From PALSA-612 sp963776375 (GTDB lineage Bacteria > Actinomycetota > Thermoleophilia > Gaiellales > Gaiellaceae): a DNA stretch of 64,000 nucleotides. The position numbers and the translations under genes are program-made. The notes under the pieces were generated by a model. The model saw only the letters and a list, made by a program, of their open reading frames with translations, had not been told where the DNA came from and did no database searches. This document shows positions 7,405-14,835 of this stretch, one piece after another (position 1 is the stretch's first letter; the number at the start of each line of letters is the position of its first letter). The stretch is from positions 70,599 through 134,598 of the forward strand of contig CAVZMF010000010.1 in the NCBI GenBank assembly GCA_963776375.1, given 5' to 3'.

Positions 7405-7967
7405 CGCTTCGCCGCCAGAAAGTTCTGCAGCAGGTCGCGTCCGACCGGGAGGGTGAGCACAGACTCCGGGTGGAACTGCACGCCGTCCACCGGCAGCTCC
7501 CGGTGGCGGACTCCCATCACCTCGCCGTCGTCGCTCGTCGCCGAGACCGCGAGGCACCCGGGCACGCGGGCTGCGGCGAGCGAGTGGTACCGGCCGGCCG
7601 AGAAGTCCTGCGGCAGCCCCGCGAAGATGCCCTCGCCGTCGTGGTGGACGAGGCTCGTCTTGCCGTGGAGGAGCCGTGCCGCCGGGCCGATCTCGCCGCC
7701 GAAGGCCTCGACGATCGCCTGGTGCCCGAGGCAGACACCGAGCGTCGGCGTCGTCGGCGCCAGGCGGCGGATCACGTCCAGCGTCGCGCCCGACTGCTCC
7801 GGCCGGCCCGGGCCCGGCGAGACGACGAGGTGCGACGGCGCAAGCGACTCCGCCTCGTCCGCGTCGACAGCGTCGTTCCGCCGCACGACGACCTCCGCCC
7901 CCAGCTCCTCCAGGAGGTGCACGAGGTTGTACGTGAACGAGTCGTAGTTGTCGACGAGCAGAATCAC
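7401..7967 (-). CDS. trpG: Anthranilate synthase glutamine amidotransferase subunit
   Basis: TrpG is the glutaminase component that supplies ammonia to TrpE. The 188-residue class I amidotransferase shows LLVDNYDSFTYNL at the N-terminus, the oxyanion PGPGRP, the nucleophile loop LGVCLGHQA (Cys79) and the catalytic His-Glu in GVQFHPESVLT. The start is GTG at 7967, overlapping the trpE stop by four bases, and the stop overlaps trpD in the same way. In many bacteria this subunit also serves p-aminobenzoate synthesis; the context here says tryptophan. Confidence 0.94.
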   Translation of the reverse strand: MILLVDNYDSFTYNLVHLLEELGAEVVVRRNDAVDADEAESLAPSHLVVSPGPGRPEQSGATLDVIRRLAPTTPTLGVCLGHQAIVEAFGGEIGPAARLLHGKTSLVHHDGEGIFAGLPQDFSAGRYHSLAAARVPGCLAVSATSDDGEVMGVRHRELPVDGVQFHPESVLTLPVGRDLLQNFLAAKR

Positions 7968-9187
7968 GAGCCGGCCTCCGCGAGGTCGATCGCCGCCTCG
8001 AGCGCCGCGAGCTTGTCCAGGCACTCCTGGTGCTCCGCGGCCGGGTCGGAGTCGGCCACGACGCCCCCGCCCGCCTGCAGGTACGCCACGCCGTCGCGCA
8101 GCACGAGCGTCCGGATGGCGATGCACGTGTCCAGTTCGCCGCTCGGAAGCGAATAGCCGACGACACCGGCATACGTGCCGCGGCCGTACTGCTCCAGCTC
8201 CGAGATGATCTGCATCGCCCGCACCTTAGGCGCACCGGAGACCGTGCCGGCCGGGAACGTCGCGCGCAGGAGATCGAACGCGGTTCGTCCGGGCTGGATC
8301 TCGCCCACCACCTCCGAGACGAGGTGGACGACGTGCGAGTAGTGCTCCGGCTCGAGGAACCGCGCCACGCGCACCGTGCCCGGCAGGCAGACGCGCGAGA
8401 GGTCGTTGCGGCCCAGGTCGACGAGCATGACGTGCTCCGCACGGTCCTTCTCCGACGCGAGCAGCGTCTCCTCGGCGCCCGCGCCCGCCGCGATCGTGCC
8501 CGCGATCGGGTTGAGGCTGGCGCGGCCGCCGACGAGCTTGACGTGCGTCTCCGGCGACGAGCCGACGAGGCTCACGTCCCCGAGTTCGAGCAGGAAGAGG
8601 TAGGGCGAGGGGTTCACACGGCGAAGCGCCCGATAGAGCGAGACGGCCGACGCGTCCGTCCGGCGCATGGCCCGCTGCGAGAGGACGATCTGGAACGCGT
8701 CGCCCGCGACGATGTACTCCTTCGCGCGGCGCACTCGGCGCTCGTGCTCCTGTCGATCCGGGGTGCGCTCGGTCGGGCTGCTCTCGAGCGGCGTTCCGGC
8801 CGGCTCGTCGACGTGGTCCGCGAGCGCCACGGCGATCTCCGCCGGATCGCCGGCGAGCACCTCGGCGACGCTCGAGACATGGTCGATGCGGACGAGCACG
8901 TCGGCGACGACGAAACGGCTCTCCGGCAGGTCGGGCCGCTCTGCGGGCAGCGGCACGGTCGGCTCGAGCCGCGCCACGTAGTCGTAGCCGAGATAGCCGA
9001 CCACCGGCGCTGCTTCGGGCTCTGCCTCCTCGAACGAGACGAGCCTCGAGCCGCACCCGACGAACGAGTAGCGGCCCAGCCGGCCCTGCTCCACGGACTC
9101 GAGCAGGAAGCTCGCGGCGCCCAGACGCCGCAGGCGGAGATACGCCCCCAGCGGAGTGACGAGGTCGGTGGGAATGGTCGCGTTCAT
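7964..9187 (-). CDS. trpE: Anthranilate synthase component I
   Basis: TrpE converts chorismate to anthranilate using ammonia from TrpG and is the feedback-controlled first enzyme of the pathway. The 407-residue protein keeps the tryptophan-binding LLES motif (residues 28-31), then PSPYLFLLELGD, GSSPETHVKL, NPIAGTI, and the chorismate/Mg site residues in EKDRAEHVMLVDLGRNDL, PAGTVSGAPKVRAM and YAGVVGY. It is shorter than E. coli TrpE (520 aa) mainly in the N-terminal half. GGAGG four bases before ATG 9187 fixes the start. It is the first structural gene of the operon, directly after a leader peptide and attenuator hairpin. Confidence 0.94.
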   Translation of the reverse strand: MNATIPTDLVTPLGAYLRLRRLGAASFLLESVEQGRLGRYSFVGCGSRLVSFEEAEPEAAPVVGYLGYDYVARLEPTVPLPAERPDLPESRFVVADVLVRIDHVSSVAEVLAGDPAEIAVALADHVDEPAGTPLESSPTERTPDRQEHERRVRRAKEYIVAGDAFQIVLSQRAMRRTDASAVSLYRALRRVNPSPYLFLLELGDVSLVGSSPETHVKLVGGRASLNPIAGTIAAGAGAEETLLASEKDRAEHVMLVDLGRNDLSRVCLPGTVRVARFLEPEHYSHVVHLVSEVVGEIQPGRTAFDLLRATFPAGTVSGAPKVRAMQIISELEQYGRGTYAGVVGYSLPSGELDTCIAIRTLVLRDGVAYLQAGGGVVADSDPAAEHQECLDKLAALEAAIDLAEAGS

Positions 9188-9194
9188 GTCCTCC

Positions 9195-9224
9195 AAACGA
9201 AAAGACCTTCCGGTCGGAAGGTCT
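9195..9224 (-). terminator. trp operon attenuator terminator
   Basis: On the trp mRNA strand, AGACCTTCC-GACC-GGAAGGTCT (9203-9224) forms a perfect 9-bp stem with a 4-base loop and is followed at once by TTTTCGTTT. That is a classic intrinsic terminator. It sits between the trp leader peptide stop (9253) and the trpE ribosome site. The bases CGCTCGCC just before the stem can pair instead with GCGAGCG inside the leader reading frame, near its Trp codons, which gives a candidate antiterminator. Stalling at Trp codons would then favour read-through into trpE. Confidence 0.85.
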
Positions 9225-9252
9225 GGCGAGCGAAGCGGGATCGAGGGTCGGC

Positions 9253-9315
9253 TCAGGCGACGCTCCCGCCACGCTCGCTGCGCCACCAGGCCCAGAACGT
9301 GGTCGGGAAGGTCAT
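9253..9315 (-). CDS. trpL: trp leader peptide (attenuator peptide)
   Basis: A 20-codon open frame, ATG 9315 to TGA 9253, lies upstream of trpE. It encodes three tryptophans in four codons, in the segment TFWAWWR (Trp at positions 8, 10 and 11), in a protein world where Trp is about 1 residue in 80. It is followed 28 bases later by an intrinsic terminator. This is the standard arrangement for ribosome-mediated attenuation. There is no Shine-Dalgarno before it, but the promoter -10 element ends only seven bases upstream of the ATG, so the transcript probably starts at or within a base or two of the initiation codon. Confidence 0.85.
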   Translation of the reverse strand: MTFPTTFWAWWRSERGGSVA

Positions 9316-9322
9316 CGCGTCC

Positions 9323-9351
9323 AGGGTAAGCGCAGCCGTTCGGCCCGTCAA
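9323..9351 (-). promoter_or_regulatory. trp operon promoter
   Basis: On the minus strand TTGACG (9346-9351) and TACCCT (9323-9328) are separated by exactly 17 bases, a good vegetative-sigma spacing. The expected transcription start falls at about 9315-9317, at the ATG of the leader peptide. The same TACCCT box with a 17-base spacer and the same short distance to an ATG recurs before the pheA leader peptide (18060-18088), which supports both. Confidence 0.65.
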
Positions 9352-9413
9352 GCCGCGGCCGCCCGGGCCGGCGCTCCCGGGCGGCCGCGCGTGCACCGAG
9401 GCCTGCGGCCGCC

Positions 9414-9839
9414 TCAGTTCACGGTGATCGACGCACTGGCGAGCGCCGAATCTCTGGTCGCGCGGTCGATCGCGATGACGGTCAGCGTGTGCGTCCCCGG
9501 AGAGAGGGCGGAGGCGGGGAAGCCCGCCGACTGCGAGTACGAGTCGCCGGGGGCGAGGGTGACGAAGACGGCCTGCGGCGGAGCGACCGTCCGCCTCGGG
9601 CCGAAGATCCGCACCGAGACGTTCACGGTCGAGCGGCCGTCGTTCGTCACCGTCGCGGTCTGGGTCACCTCCTGGCCCCTGGAGGCGGTGTCGGGCGACA
9701 GGGAGGCGGTGACGGTCAGACCGCCGTCGCTGGTGCTGGTGTTGGTGTCCGCCAGAGCTCCGGAGACGGAGACGGCGGCGACGACGAGTGCCACGGCGGC
9801 GGCAGTCAGCAGCCGGGCGGGCAAGCGCGATCGACGCAT
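9414..9839 (-). CDS. Secreted protein with Ig-like/CARDB-type domain
   Basis: A 141-residue exported protein of unknown role. The N-terminus is a signal peptide (MRRSRLPARLL, hydrophobic core, VSVSGALA) with probable cleavage near residue 30. The mature part is a single beta-sandwich-like domain, about 110 residues, rich in Thr/Ser/Val: LTVTASLSPDTASRGQEVT, TATVTNDGRSTVNVSVRIFG, APGDSYSQSAG and GTHTLTVIAID. This pattern resembles CARDB/DUF11-type extracellular adhesion or stalk domains. It lies between hisA and the trp promoter on the same strand, but nothing suggests a link with amino-acid synthesis. Confidence 0.6.
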   Translation of the reverse strand: MRRSRLPARLLTAAAVALVVAAVSVSGALADTNTSTSDGGLTVTASLSPDTASRGQEVTQTATVTNDGRSTVNVSVRIFGPRRTVAPPQAVFVTLAPGDSYSQSAGFPASALSPGTHTLTVIAIDRATRDSALASASITVN

Positions 9840-9911
9840 GGGAGGACCTCCTGGAAAGGGACTGGGCGATACCGCAGTCGGACTTGCTACGCGATATCTG
9901 GGGCTACTACC

Positions 9912-10679
9912 TCACTTCCGGAGGTTCGGATTCGCGGCGTCGCCGAGCGCGTCCGCAAGCCGGATCCGGCCGCTCCAGAGCGCGCTGCCGAGGACGGCTC
10001 CTTCGCATCCGATCTCGCGGAGGCGGGCGAGGTCGTCGAGCGACGCAATCCCCCCGGCGGCGAGCACCGGCAACCCGGAGGCTGTCAGGACGCTCGCGAG
10101 CAGGTCGAGGTCGGGTCCCGAGAGCGAGCCGTCCCGCGTGGCGCTCGTCACGAGCAGGCGACGCACCCCCGCATCCGCACATGCCGCGGCGAGCTCCGGC
10201 GCGGTAAGCGTCGACGTGGACGTCCAGCCCTCGGCCACGACGAGCCCGTCACGGGTGTCGACGGCGACGACGAGCCGTTCGCCGTGCCGCGCTGCTGCCT
10301 CGCGGGCGAACCCCGGCGAGAGCGCCGCCGTGCCGACCATGACGCGGGCCGCGCCGGCGGCCAGCGCCCCATCGACGTCGGCGGCCGTCCGGTAGCCGCC
10401 GCCGACCTGGACGGGCGTGCCGTCCGCGGCGGCGAGCACGCGTTCGACGAGCCCCCGGGTCGGAACGCCGGAGAACGCGCCGTCGAGGTCGACGAGGTGG
10501 AGGAAGGGAGCGCCGTCGGCGGTGAACCGCGCGGCTGCCTCGGCCGGGTCTCCTCCCTCGATCGTCACGCGTGTTCGGTCGCCGCCTGCAAGCCGGACGC
10601 AGCGCCCCTCGAGCACGTCGATCGCCGGCAGCACGACAAATGTGTCGGCTCGGGCTCCGGCTCCCTTCCCCTCCCGCAT
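9912..10679 (-). CDS. hisA: Phosphoribosylformimino-AICAR-phosphate isomerase (HisA)
   Basis: HisA performs the Amadori rearrangement of ProFAR to PRFAR in histidine synthesis. The 255-residue half-barrel-repeat TIM barrel shows LPAIDVLEGRCVRL (first catalytic Asp), HLVDLDGAFSG, VQVGGGYRT, VMVGTAAL, VVAVDTRDG (second catalytic Asp) and LAAGGIASLDDL. The frame starts at ATG 10679; homology begins only near residue 16 at a possible GTG (VVLPAID), so the true start may be later. Unlike most actinobacteria, hisA is not inside the his operon but divergent from it. Only two bases separate ATG 10679 from the shared operator at 10682-10697. Confidence 0.9.
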   Translation of the reverse strand: MREGKGAGARADTFVVLPAIDVLEGRCVRLAGGDRTRVTIEGGDPAEAAARFTADGAPFLHLVDLDGAFSGVPTRGLVERVLAAADGTPVQVGGGYRTAADVDGALAAGAARVMVGTAALSPGFAREAAARHGERLVVAVDTRDGLVVAEGWTSTSTLTAPELAAACADAGVRRLLVTSATRDGSLSGPDLDLLASVLTASGLPVLAAGGIASLDDLARLREIGCEGAVLGSALWSGRIRLADALGDAANPNLRK

Positions 10680-10681
10680 TG

Positions 10682-10697
10682 TGTTAGCATGCTAACA
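10682..10697. promoter_or_regulatory. Palindromic his operator between hisA and hisR-hisG
   Basis: TGTTAGCATGCTAACA is a perfect 16-bp palindrome in the very short divergent gap between hisA (minus) and the TrpR-family regulator gene (plus). Its last base is the first base of the regulator ATG. Position, symmetry and the neighbouring TrpR-type regulator make it the probable operator for the whole histidine regulon here, repressing both directions. A true start of the regulator at ATG 10706 would leave a short leader. Confidence 0.75.
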
Positions 10698-11032
10698 TGA
10701 CGCGGATGACAGACGAGACAAAGACGGAGCCCGAGCATGCCGTCGAGGACGTCTCCGGGCTGGACGACCTCGCCGATGCCGTCCTCGTCCTGCGCACCCG
10801 GGACGAGGCCAGGCGCTTCCTGCGCGATCTCTGCACGCTCGGAGAGCTCGAGGCGCTGGCGCACCGCTGGCAGATCGCCCTGCTCGTCGACGCCGGTCGC
10901 TCGTACCTGGACATCGCCGAAACCGTGCACACGAGCACGGCCACGGTCACGCGTGTGGCCCACTGGCTGCGCCACGGCGCGGGCGGGTATACGCTCGCCC
11001 TCGAGCGCACGGCCAGACGCAGGGAGGGCTAG
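10697..11032 (+). CDS. hisR: TrpR-family (YerC/HisR-type) regulator
   Basis: This 111-residue protein belongs to the TrpR superfamily of YerC type: after a variable N-terminus, LDDLADAVLVLRTRDEARRF, LRDLCTLGELEALAHRWQIA and the helix-turn-helix YLDIAETVHTSTATVTRVAHW. E. coli TrpR senses tryptophan, but YerC-type members have been proposed from comparative genomics to repress histidine genes (HisR). Context agrees: it is the first gene of the his operon, its TAG is followed immediately by hisG ATG, and a perfect palindrome overlaps its own start. The trp operon nearby instead uses attenuation. Start is ATG 10697 or 10706. Confidence 0.8.
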   Translation: MTRMTDETKTEPEHAVEDVSGLDDLADAVLVLRTRDEARRFLRDLCTLGELEALAHRWQIALLVDAGRSYLDIAETVHTSTATVTRVAHWLRHGAGGYTLALERTARRREG

Positions 11033-11923
11033 ATGACCCCCGGGCGGTTCGAGCGGGCCGGCGAGAACGGCCGGCTGACCGTCGCCGTTCCGTCGAAGGG
11101 CCGGATGCTGCAGCCGACGCTCGACCTCTGCGCAGCCGCGGGACTGAGTTTCGAGGCGACCGAGCGCGCGCTGCTCGTCCCGTGCTCGAACGCGCCCGTC
11201 GACCTGCTGCTCGTGCGGCCGCACGACATCCCCGAGTACGTCCAGGACGGGGTCGTCGACGCGGGCATCACCGGCGCGAACCTCGTCGTCGAGAGCGAGG
11301 CCGACGTCGTCACGGTGGCCGAGCTCGGCTTCGCCCGCTGCACGCTCGAGGCGGCGGTCCCGGTCGACGCCGCACCGGCCGGGCTCCCGGATCTCGAGGG
11401 GCTCCGGGTCGCGACGGCCTACCCGGTCTCGACGCGCCGCTGCCTCGATGGGCTCGGCGTCACGGTCGAGCTGGTCACGATCTCGGGCTCCGTCGAGGCA
11501 GCGCCGCGCCTCGGCCTCGCGGACGCGATCGTCGACCTCGTCTCCACGGGCTCGACGGCGAGCGCCAACGGCCTGCGGCGCATCGGCCGGCTGCTCGAGT
11601 CACAGGCCGTGCTCCTGCGGGGCCCCGGCGGCGACGGCGACAAGGACGAGCTCGTCGAGCGGCTGGCGCTGATGCTGGAGGCGGTCGTCGCCGCCCGGCA
11701 GCGGCGCTACGTGATGATGAACGCGCCCGCTGCGGCGCTGGACGAGATCCGCGCCGTGCTCCCGAGCATGGGCGCGCCGTCCGTGCTCGAGCTCGCCGAT
11801 CCGGGGCAGATCGCGATCCATGCGGCGATCGACGCCGACCAGGTCTGGGACCTGCTCGCGCCGCTCAAGGCCGCGGGCGCCACGTCGATCCTGGTCGTGC
11901 CGCTCGAGAGGCTCGTCCCGTGA
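11033..11923 (+). CDS. hisG: ATP phosphoribosyltransferase, long form
   Basis: HisG joins ATP and PRPP in the first, feedback-inhibited step of histidine synthesis. The 296-residue enzyme is the long form: two periplasmic-binding-like lobes (LTVAVPSKGRM, LLVRPHDIPEYVQDGVVDAGITG, RVATAYPVSTRR, LGLADAIVDLVSTGSTASANGLR with the PRPP loop) plus a C-terminal ACT-like regulatory domain from about residue 215 (RRYVMMNAPAAALDEI, ATSILVVPLERLV). The regulatory domain means it needs no HisZ. It follows hisR with no gap and overlaps hisD by four bases. Confidence 0.93.
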   Translation: MTPGRFERAGENGRLTVAVPSKGRMLQPTLDLCAAAGLSFEATERALLVPCSNAPVDLLLVRPHDIPEYVQDGVVDAGITGANLVVESEADVVTVAELGFARCTLEAAVPVDAAPAGLPDLEGLRVATAYPVSTRRCLDGLGVTVELVTISGSVEAAPRLGLADAIVDLVSTGSTASANGLRRIGRLLESQAVLLRGPGGDGDKDELVERLALMLEAVVAARQRRYVMMNAPAAALDEIRAVLPSMGAPSVLELADPGQIAIHAAIDADQVWDLLAPLKAAGATSILVVPLERLVP

Positions 11924-13080
11924 GCCGCGTGGAGATCGCCGAGGCGCTGCCGCGGGTTGCGGAGATCGTCGCCGACGTGCGGGCCCGGGGAGACGAGGCC
12001 GTCCTCGAATGGACCGAGCGTCTCGACGGCGGCGCGGCCCGCGGCACTGCGGGTGCCGGCGGAGGAGATCGCGGCATCCGAGGTCGATCCGGCCTTCCTG
12101 GCGGCGGTGCGCCGGCTGGCCGACGCCGTGCGCGCGTTCCACGAGCCGCAGCGCCCGCCCGACACGTCCGCCTCTCCCGTGCCCGGCGTCCGGGCCGAAC
12201 GACGGTTCCTGCCCGTCGGCTCGGTCGGGATCTACGCGCCGGGCGGGCGCGCCGCCTATCCGTCCTCGCTGGTCATGGCGGCCGTGCCGGCGCAGCTCGC
12301 CGGCGTGACGCGGATCGCCGTCGCCTCGCCCCGGCGCGTCGGCAGCCGCTCCTGGCGACGGCGCACGAGCTCGGAATCGACGAGGTGTACGCGGTCGGCG
12401 GCGCGCAGGCGATCGCCGCGCTCGCGTACGGGACGGAGACCGTGTCGGCTGTCGACAAGATCGTCGGCCCGGGAAACCGCTGGGTGACGGCCGCGAAGCT
12501 GCTCGTGTCCGGTCGGGTGGGCATCGATCTGCCCGCCGGGCCGAGCGAGGTGGTCGTCGTCGCCGACGACACCGCCGATGCCGAGCTGTGCGCCGCCGAC
12601 CTGCTCGCCCAGGCCGAGCACGGGCCCGACTCCGAGTGCCTGCTGGTGACGACGAGCGCGCCGCTCGCGCAGGAGGTGGCGAGGCTCACCGCCGGATGGG
12701 AGCAGGTGCGCGTCGAGGTGGTCGCATCGGTGGACGAGGCGCTGGCGCTGGTCGACGACTACGCGCCGGAGCATCTGGAGCTGCACGTCGCCGATCCGGA
12801 CGCGCTCGCCGGCCGGGTCACGAACGCCGGCTCGATCTTCCTCGGCGCCACGACCCCGGCTGTCGTCGGCGACTACGCGGCCGGCGCCAACCACGTGCTT
12901 CCGACGGGCGGCCTCGCGCGCGCCGCGGGTGGGCTCGGGCTGGAGGCGTTCCTCAAGCCGGTGCAGATCGTCGCCGCGACGCGCGAGGGCCTCGACGGCA
13001 TGCGCGAGACCGTGGCCGCCCTCGCCGCTGCCGAGAACCTTCCCCTGCACGCCGCCGCCGTGGAGGCCCGGTTCCGATGA
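11920..13080 (+). CDS. hisD: Histidinol dehydrogenase (two frameshifts)
   Basis: HisD oxidises histidinol to histidine in two NAD-dependent steps. The gene reads in one frame from GTG 11920 (VEIAEALPRVAEIVADV, DEAVLEWTERLDGG), shifts near 12045 into another frame (LRVPAEEIAASEVDPAFL, FLPVGSVGIYAPGGRAAYPS, SLVMAAVPAQLAGVTRIAVA), and returns near 12335 to the first (LLATAHELGIDEVYAVGGAQ, GPSEVVVVADDTAD, LLAQAEHGPDSECLLVT, DDYAPEHLELHV, GDYAAGANHVLPT). Zinc and substrate ligands are all present across the frames. The operon around it is intact and the two shifts cancel, so sequencing error is more likely than loss of the gene. It overlaps hisG and hisCB by four bases. Confidence 0.85.
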   Translation: MSRVEIAEALPRVAEIVADVRARGDEAVLEWTERLDGGAARGTAGAGGGDRGIRGRSGLPGGGAPAGRRRARVPRAAAPARHVRLSRARRPGRTTVPARRLGRDLRAGRARRLSVLAGHGGRAGAARRRDADRRRLAPARRQPLLATAHELGIDEVYAVGGAQAIAALAYGTETVSAVDKIVGPGNRWVTAAKLLVSGRVGIDLPAGPSEVVVVADDTADAELCAADLLAQAEHGPDSECLLVTTSAPLAQEVARLTAGWEQVRVEVVASVDEALALVDDYAPEHLELHVADPDALAGRVTNAGSIFLGATTPAVVGDYAAGANHVLPTGGLARAAGGLGLEAFLKPVQIVAATREGLDGMRETVAALAAAENLPLHAAAVEARFR

Positions 13081-14669
13081 GCGCCAGGGCTCTTCCGGAA
13101 GGCTTCGAGCCCTACGTCTGGGCCCGTCAGGCGGACGAGGTCGCCGCCGCCCACGGCTTGTCGGCGGCCGAGGTGCTGCGCTTCGACGCGAACGTCCCGC
13201 CGCTTCCCGGCGTGCCGCGTGTTCCGATCGGCGACAGCTTCGCCGCGCTCAACGAGTATCCGGAGGGCACGTATCGCGATCTGCGGAAGGCCGCGGCAGG
13301 GTACGCGGGCGCCGAGCCGGAGGAGATCGTGGTCGGCGCCGGCGCGGACGACCTGATCGCCCTGGTCGCGCGGACGTTCCTCGGGCCAGGCCGGAAGGCG
13401 GCGGTGCAGCCGCCCACGTACCCGCTGTACGCGATCGCGAGCGGGGTCGAGGGAGCCGAGGTCGTCGCGGCGCCGCTGGAAGCCGGGGCGCTCGCGGGGG
13501 TCGACCTCGTCTGGGTCTGCAACCCGGCCAACCCGACCGGTGCCCTCGTCGAGCCCGAGGTGATCTCCGCGCTGGCCGCCGCGCTGCCGGACGCGATCGT
13601 GGCGGTCGACGAGGCGTACTTCGAGTACGCGGGGGCGACGGTCGTGCCGTTCGTGCGCGGGCGGCCGAACCTGATCGCGATCCGCAGCCTGTCGAAGGCG
13701 TTCGGCTTCGCGGCGCTCCGGGTCGGGTACGCGGTCGCGGCGAAGGAGGTCGCGGCCGAACTCGACCGCCGACGTGCACCGGCCCCGGTGTCGACCGTCG
13801 CGGCACGCATCGCGGCAGCGGCGCTCCGAGAGCCCGTGCTGGACGTCGAGTCCGAGGTTGCCGAGCGCGAGCGGATGCGCGAAGCGCTCGTCGCGGCCGG
13901 GCTCGAGTGTCCCCCGTCACACGCGAACTTCGTCTACGTGCCGGTCGAGGACGGCTTTGCGCTGGGCGAGCGGCTCGATGCGCACGGGCTCGTCGTCCGG
14001 CGCTACGCAGACGCGATCCGGATCACCCCGCGGCTGCCAGCGGAGAACGACCGGCTGCTCGCGGCCCTCGGCGCCGAGGCCGTGCCGACCGACGCGCGAT
14101 CGGCCGTCGTGGTGCGGACGAGCGCGGAGACCGCGCTCCGGATCTCGCTCGTCCTCGACGGACGGCGCCGGTCGCGGGTCAGAACCGGCGTCGGTTTTCT
14201 CGATCACCTGCTGACGCTGCTCGCGTTTCACGGCGGGCTCGACCTGGATGCAGTGGCCGGCGGGGACACGACCGTCGACGAGCACCACACGGTCGAGGAC
14301 GTGATGGCGGCTCTGGGCACCGCGCTTCGGGACGCGCTCGGGTCGCGCGAGGGGCTGACGCGGTACGGGGCGGCGACGGTACCGATGGACGAGGCCCGGG
14401 CGACTGCCGTCGTCGATCTCGTCCGGCGCCCCCACGCGGAGATCGCGCTCGACTTCGCCGGCGACCGCGTCGGCGGGCTGGCGCTGACCCTGCTCCCGCA
14501 TGCGCTCGAGCGGTTCGCGATCGAGGCGGCCTGCACGGTGCACGTCGAGGCAGCAGGAGCCGACGACCACCACGTGGCCGAGGCGGCGTTCAAGGCTCTG
14601 GGCCGCGCGTTGCGCGACGCGTGCTCCCGCGACGGCTCGGGCCCCGGTTCGACGAAAGGCGCCCTGTGA
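13077..14669 (+). CDS. hisCB: Histidinol-phosphate aminotransferase / imidazoleglycerol-phosphate dehydratase fusion
   Basis: One uninterrupted 530-residue frame holds two enzymes. Residues 1 to about 335 are a PLP class I/II aminotransferase (HisC): LNEYPEGTYRDLR, VGAGADDLI, WVCNPANPTGALVE, VAVDEAYFEYAG and the PLP-lysine motif RSLSKAFGFAALRVGYA. Residues about 340-530 are IGP dehydratase (HisB): ALRISLVLDG, TGVGFLDHLLTLLAFH, TVDEHHTVEDVMAALG, LLPHALERFA and DDHHVAEAAFKALGRAL with the metal-binding histidines. HisB usually begins near residue 341, where an in-frame GTG is present. Either the two are truly fused, or an indel has removed a stop at the junction. ATG 13077 overlaps the hisD stop. 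Confidence 0.85.
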   Translation: MSARALPEGFEPYVWARQADEVAAAHGLSAAEVLRFDANVPPLPGVPRVPIGDSFAALNEYPEGTYRDLRKAAAGYAGAEPEEIVVGAGADDLIALVARTFLGPGRKAAVQPPTYPLYAIASGVEGAEVVAAPLEAGALAGVDLVWVCNPANPTGALVEPEVISALAAALPDAIVAVDEAYFEYAGATVVPFVRGRPNLIAIRSLSKAFGFAALRVGYAVAAKEVAAELDRRRAPAPVSTVAARIAAAALREPVLDVESEVAERERMREALVAAGLECPPSHANFVYVPVEDGFALGERLDAHGLVVRRYADAIRITPRLPAENDRLLAALGAEAVPTDARSAVVVRTSAETALRISLVLDGRRRSRVRTGVGFLDHLLTLLAFHGGLDLDAVAGGDTTVDEHHTVEDVMAALGTALRDALGSREGLTRYGAATVPMDEARATAVVDLVRRPHAEIALDFAGDRVGGLALTLLPHALERFAIEAACTVHVEAAGADDHHVAEAAFKALGRALRDACSRDGSGPGSTKGAL

Positions 14670-14835
14670 CGGCTCCGGCCATGCCTCGCGGGGCGGAGCC
14701 CACGCGCCTCCCCACCCTGGGTGGGGAAGGAAAACCACCCGCCACCCGCGGTGAGCGTACCGTCGAAAGGCGCACGAAACCGTGCCACGACTGTGGCTTC
14801 TTTGGAACTTTTCTTCCACAGGAGCCGGGGCGGAC
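14670..14835 (+). other. Intergenic gap with hairpins before hisH
   Basis: A 166-base gap is unusual in this tightly overlapped operon. It holds CCCCACCCTGGGTGGGG (14713-14729) followed by AAGGAAAA, which resembles the conserved end of repeat B found before trpCF and thrC in the same orientation to the next gene. A smaller GCCAC-GACT-GTGGC hairpin (near 14793) is followed by TTCTTT. AGGAGCCGGGG precedes hisH. An internal promoter, processing site or attenuator is possible; I see no gene. Confidence 0.4.
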
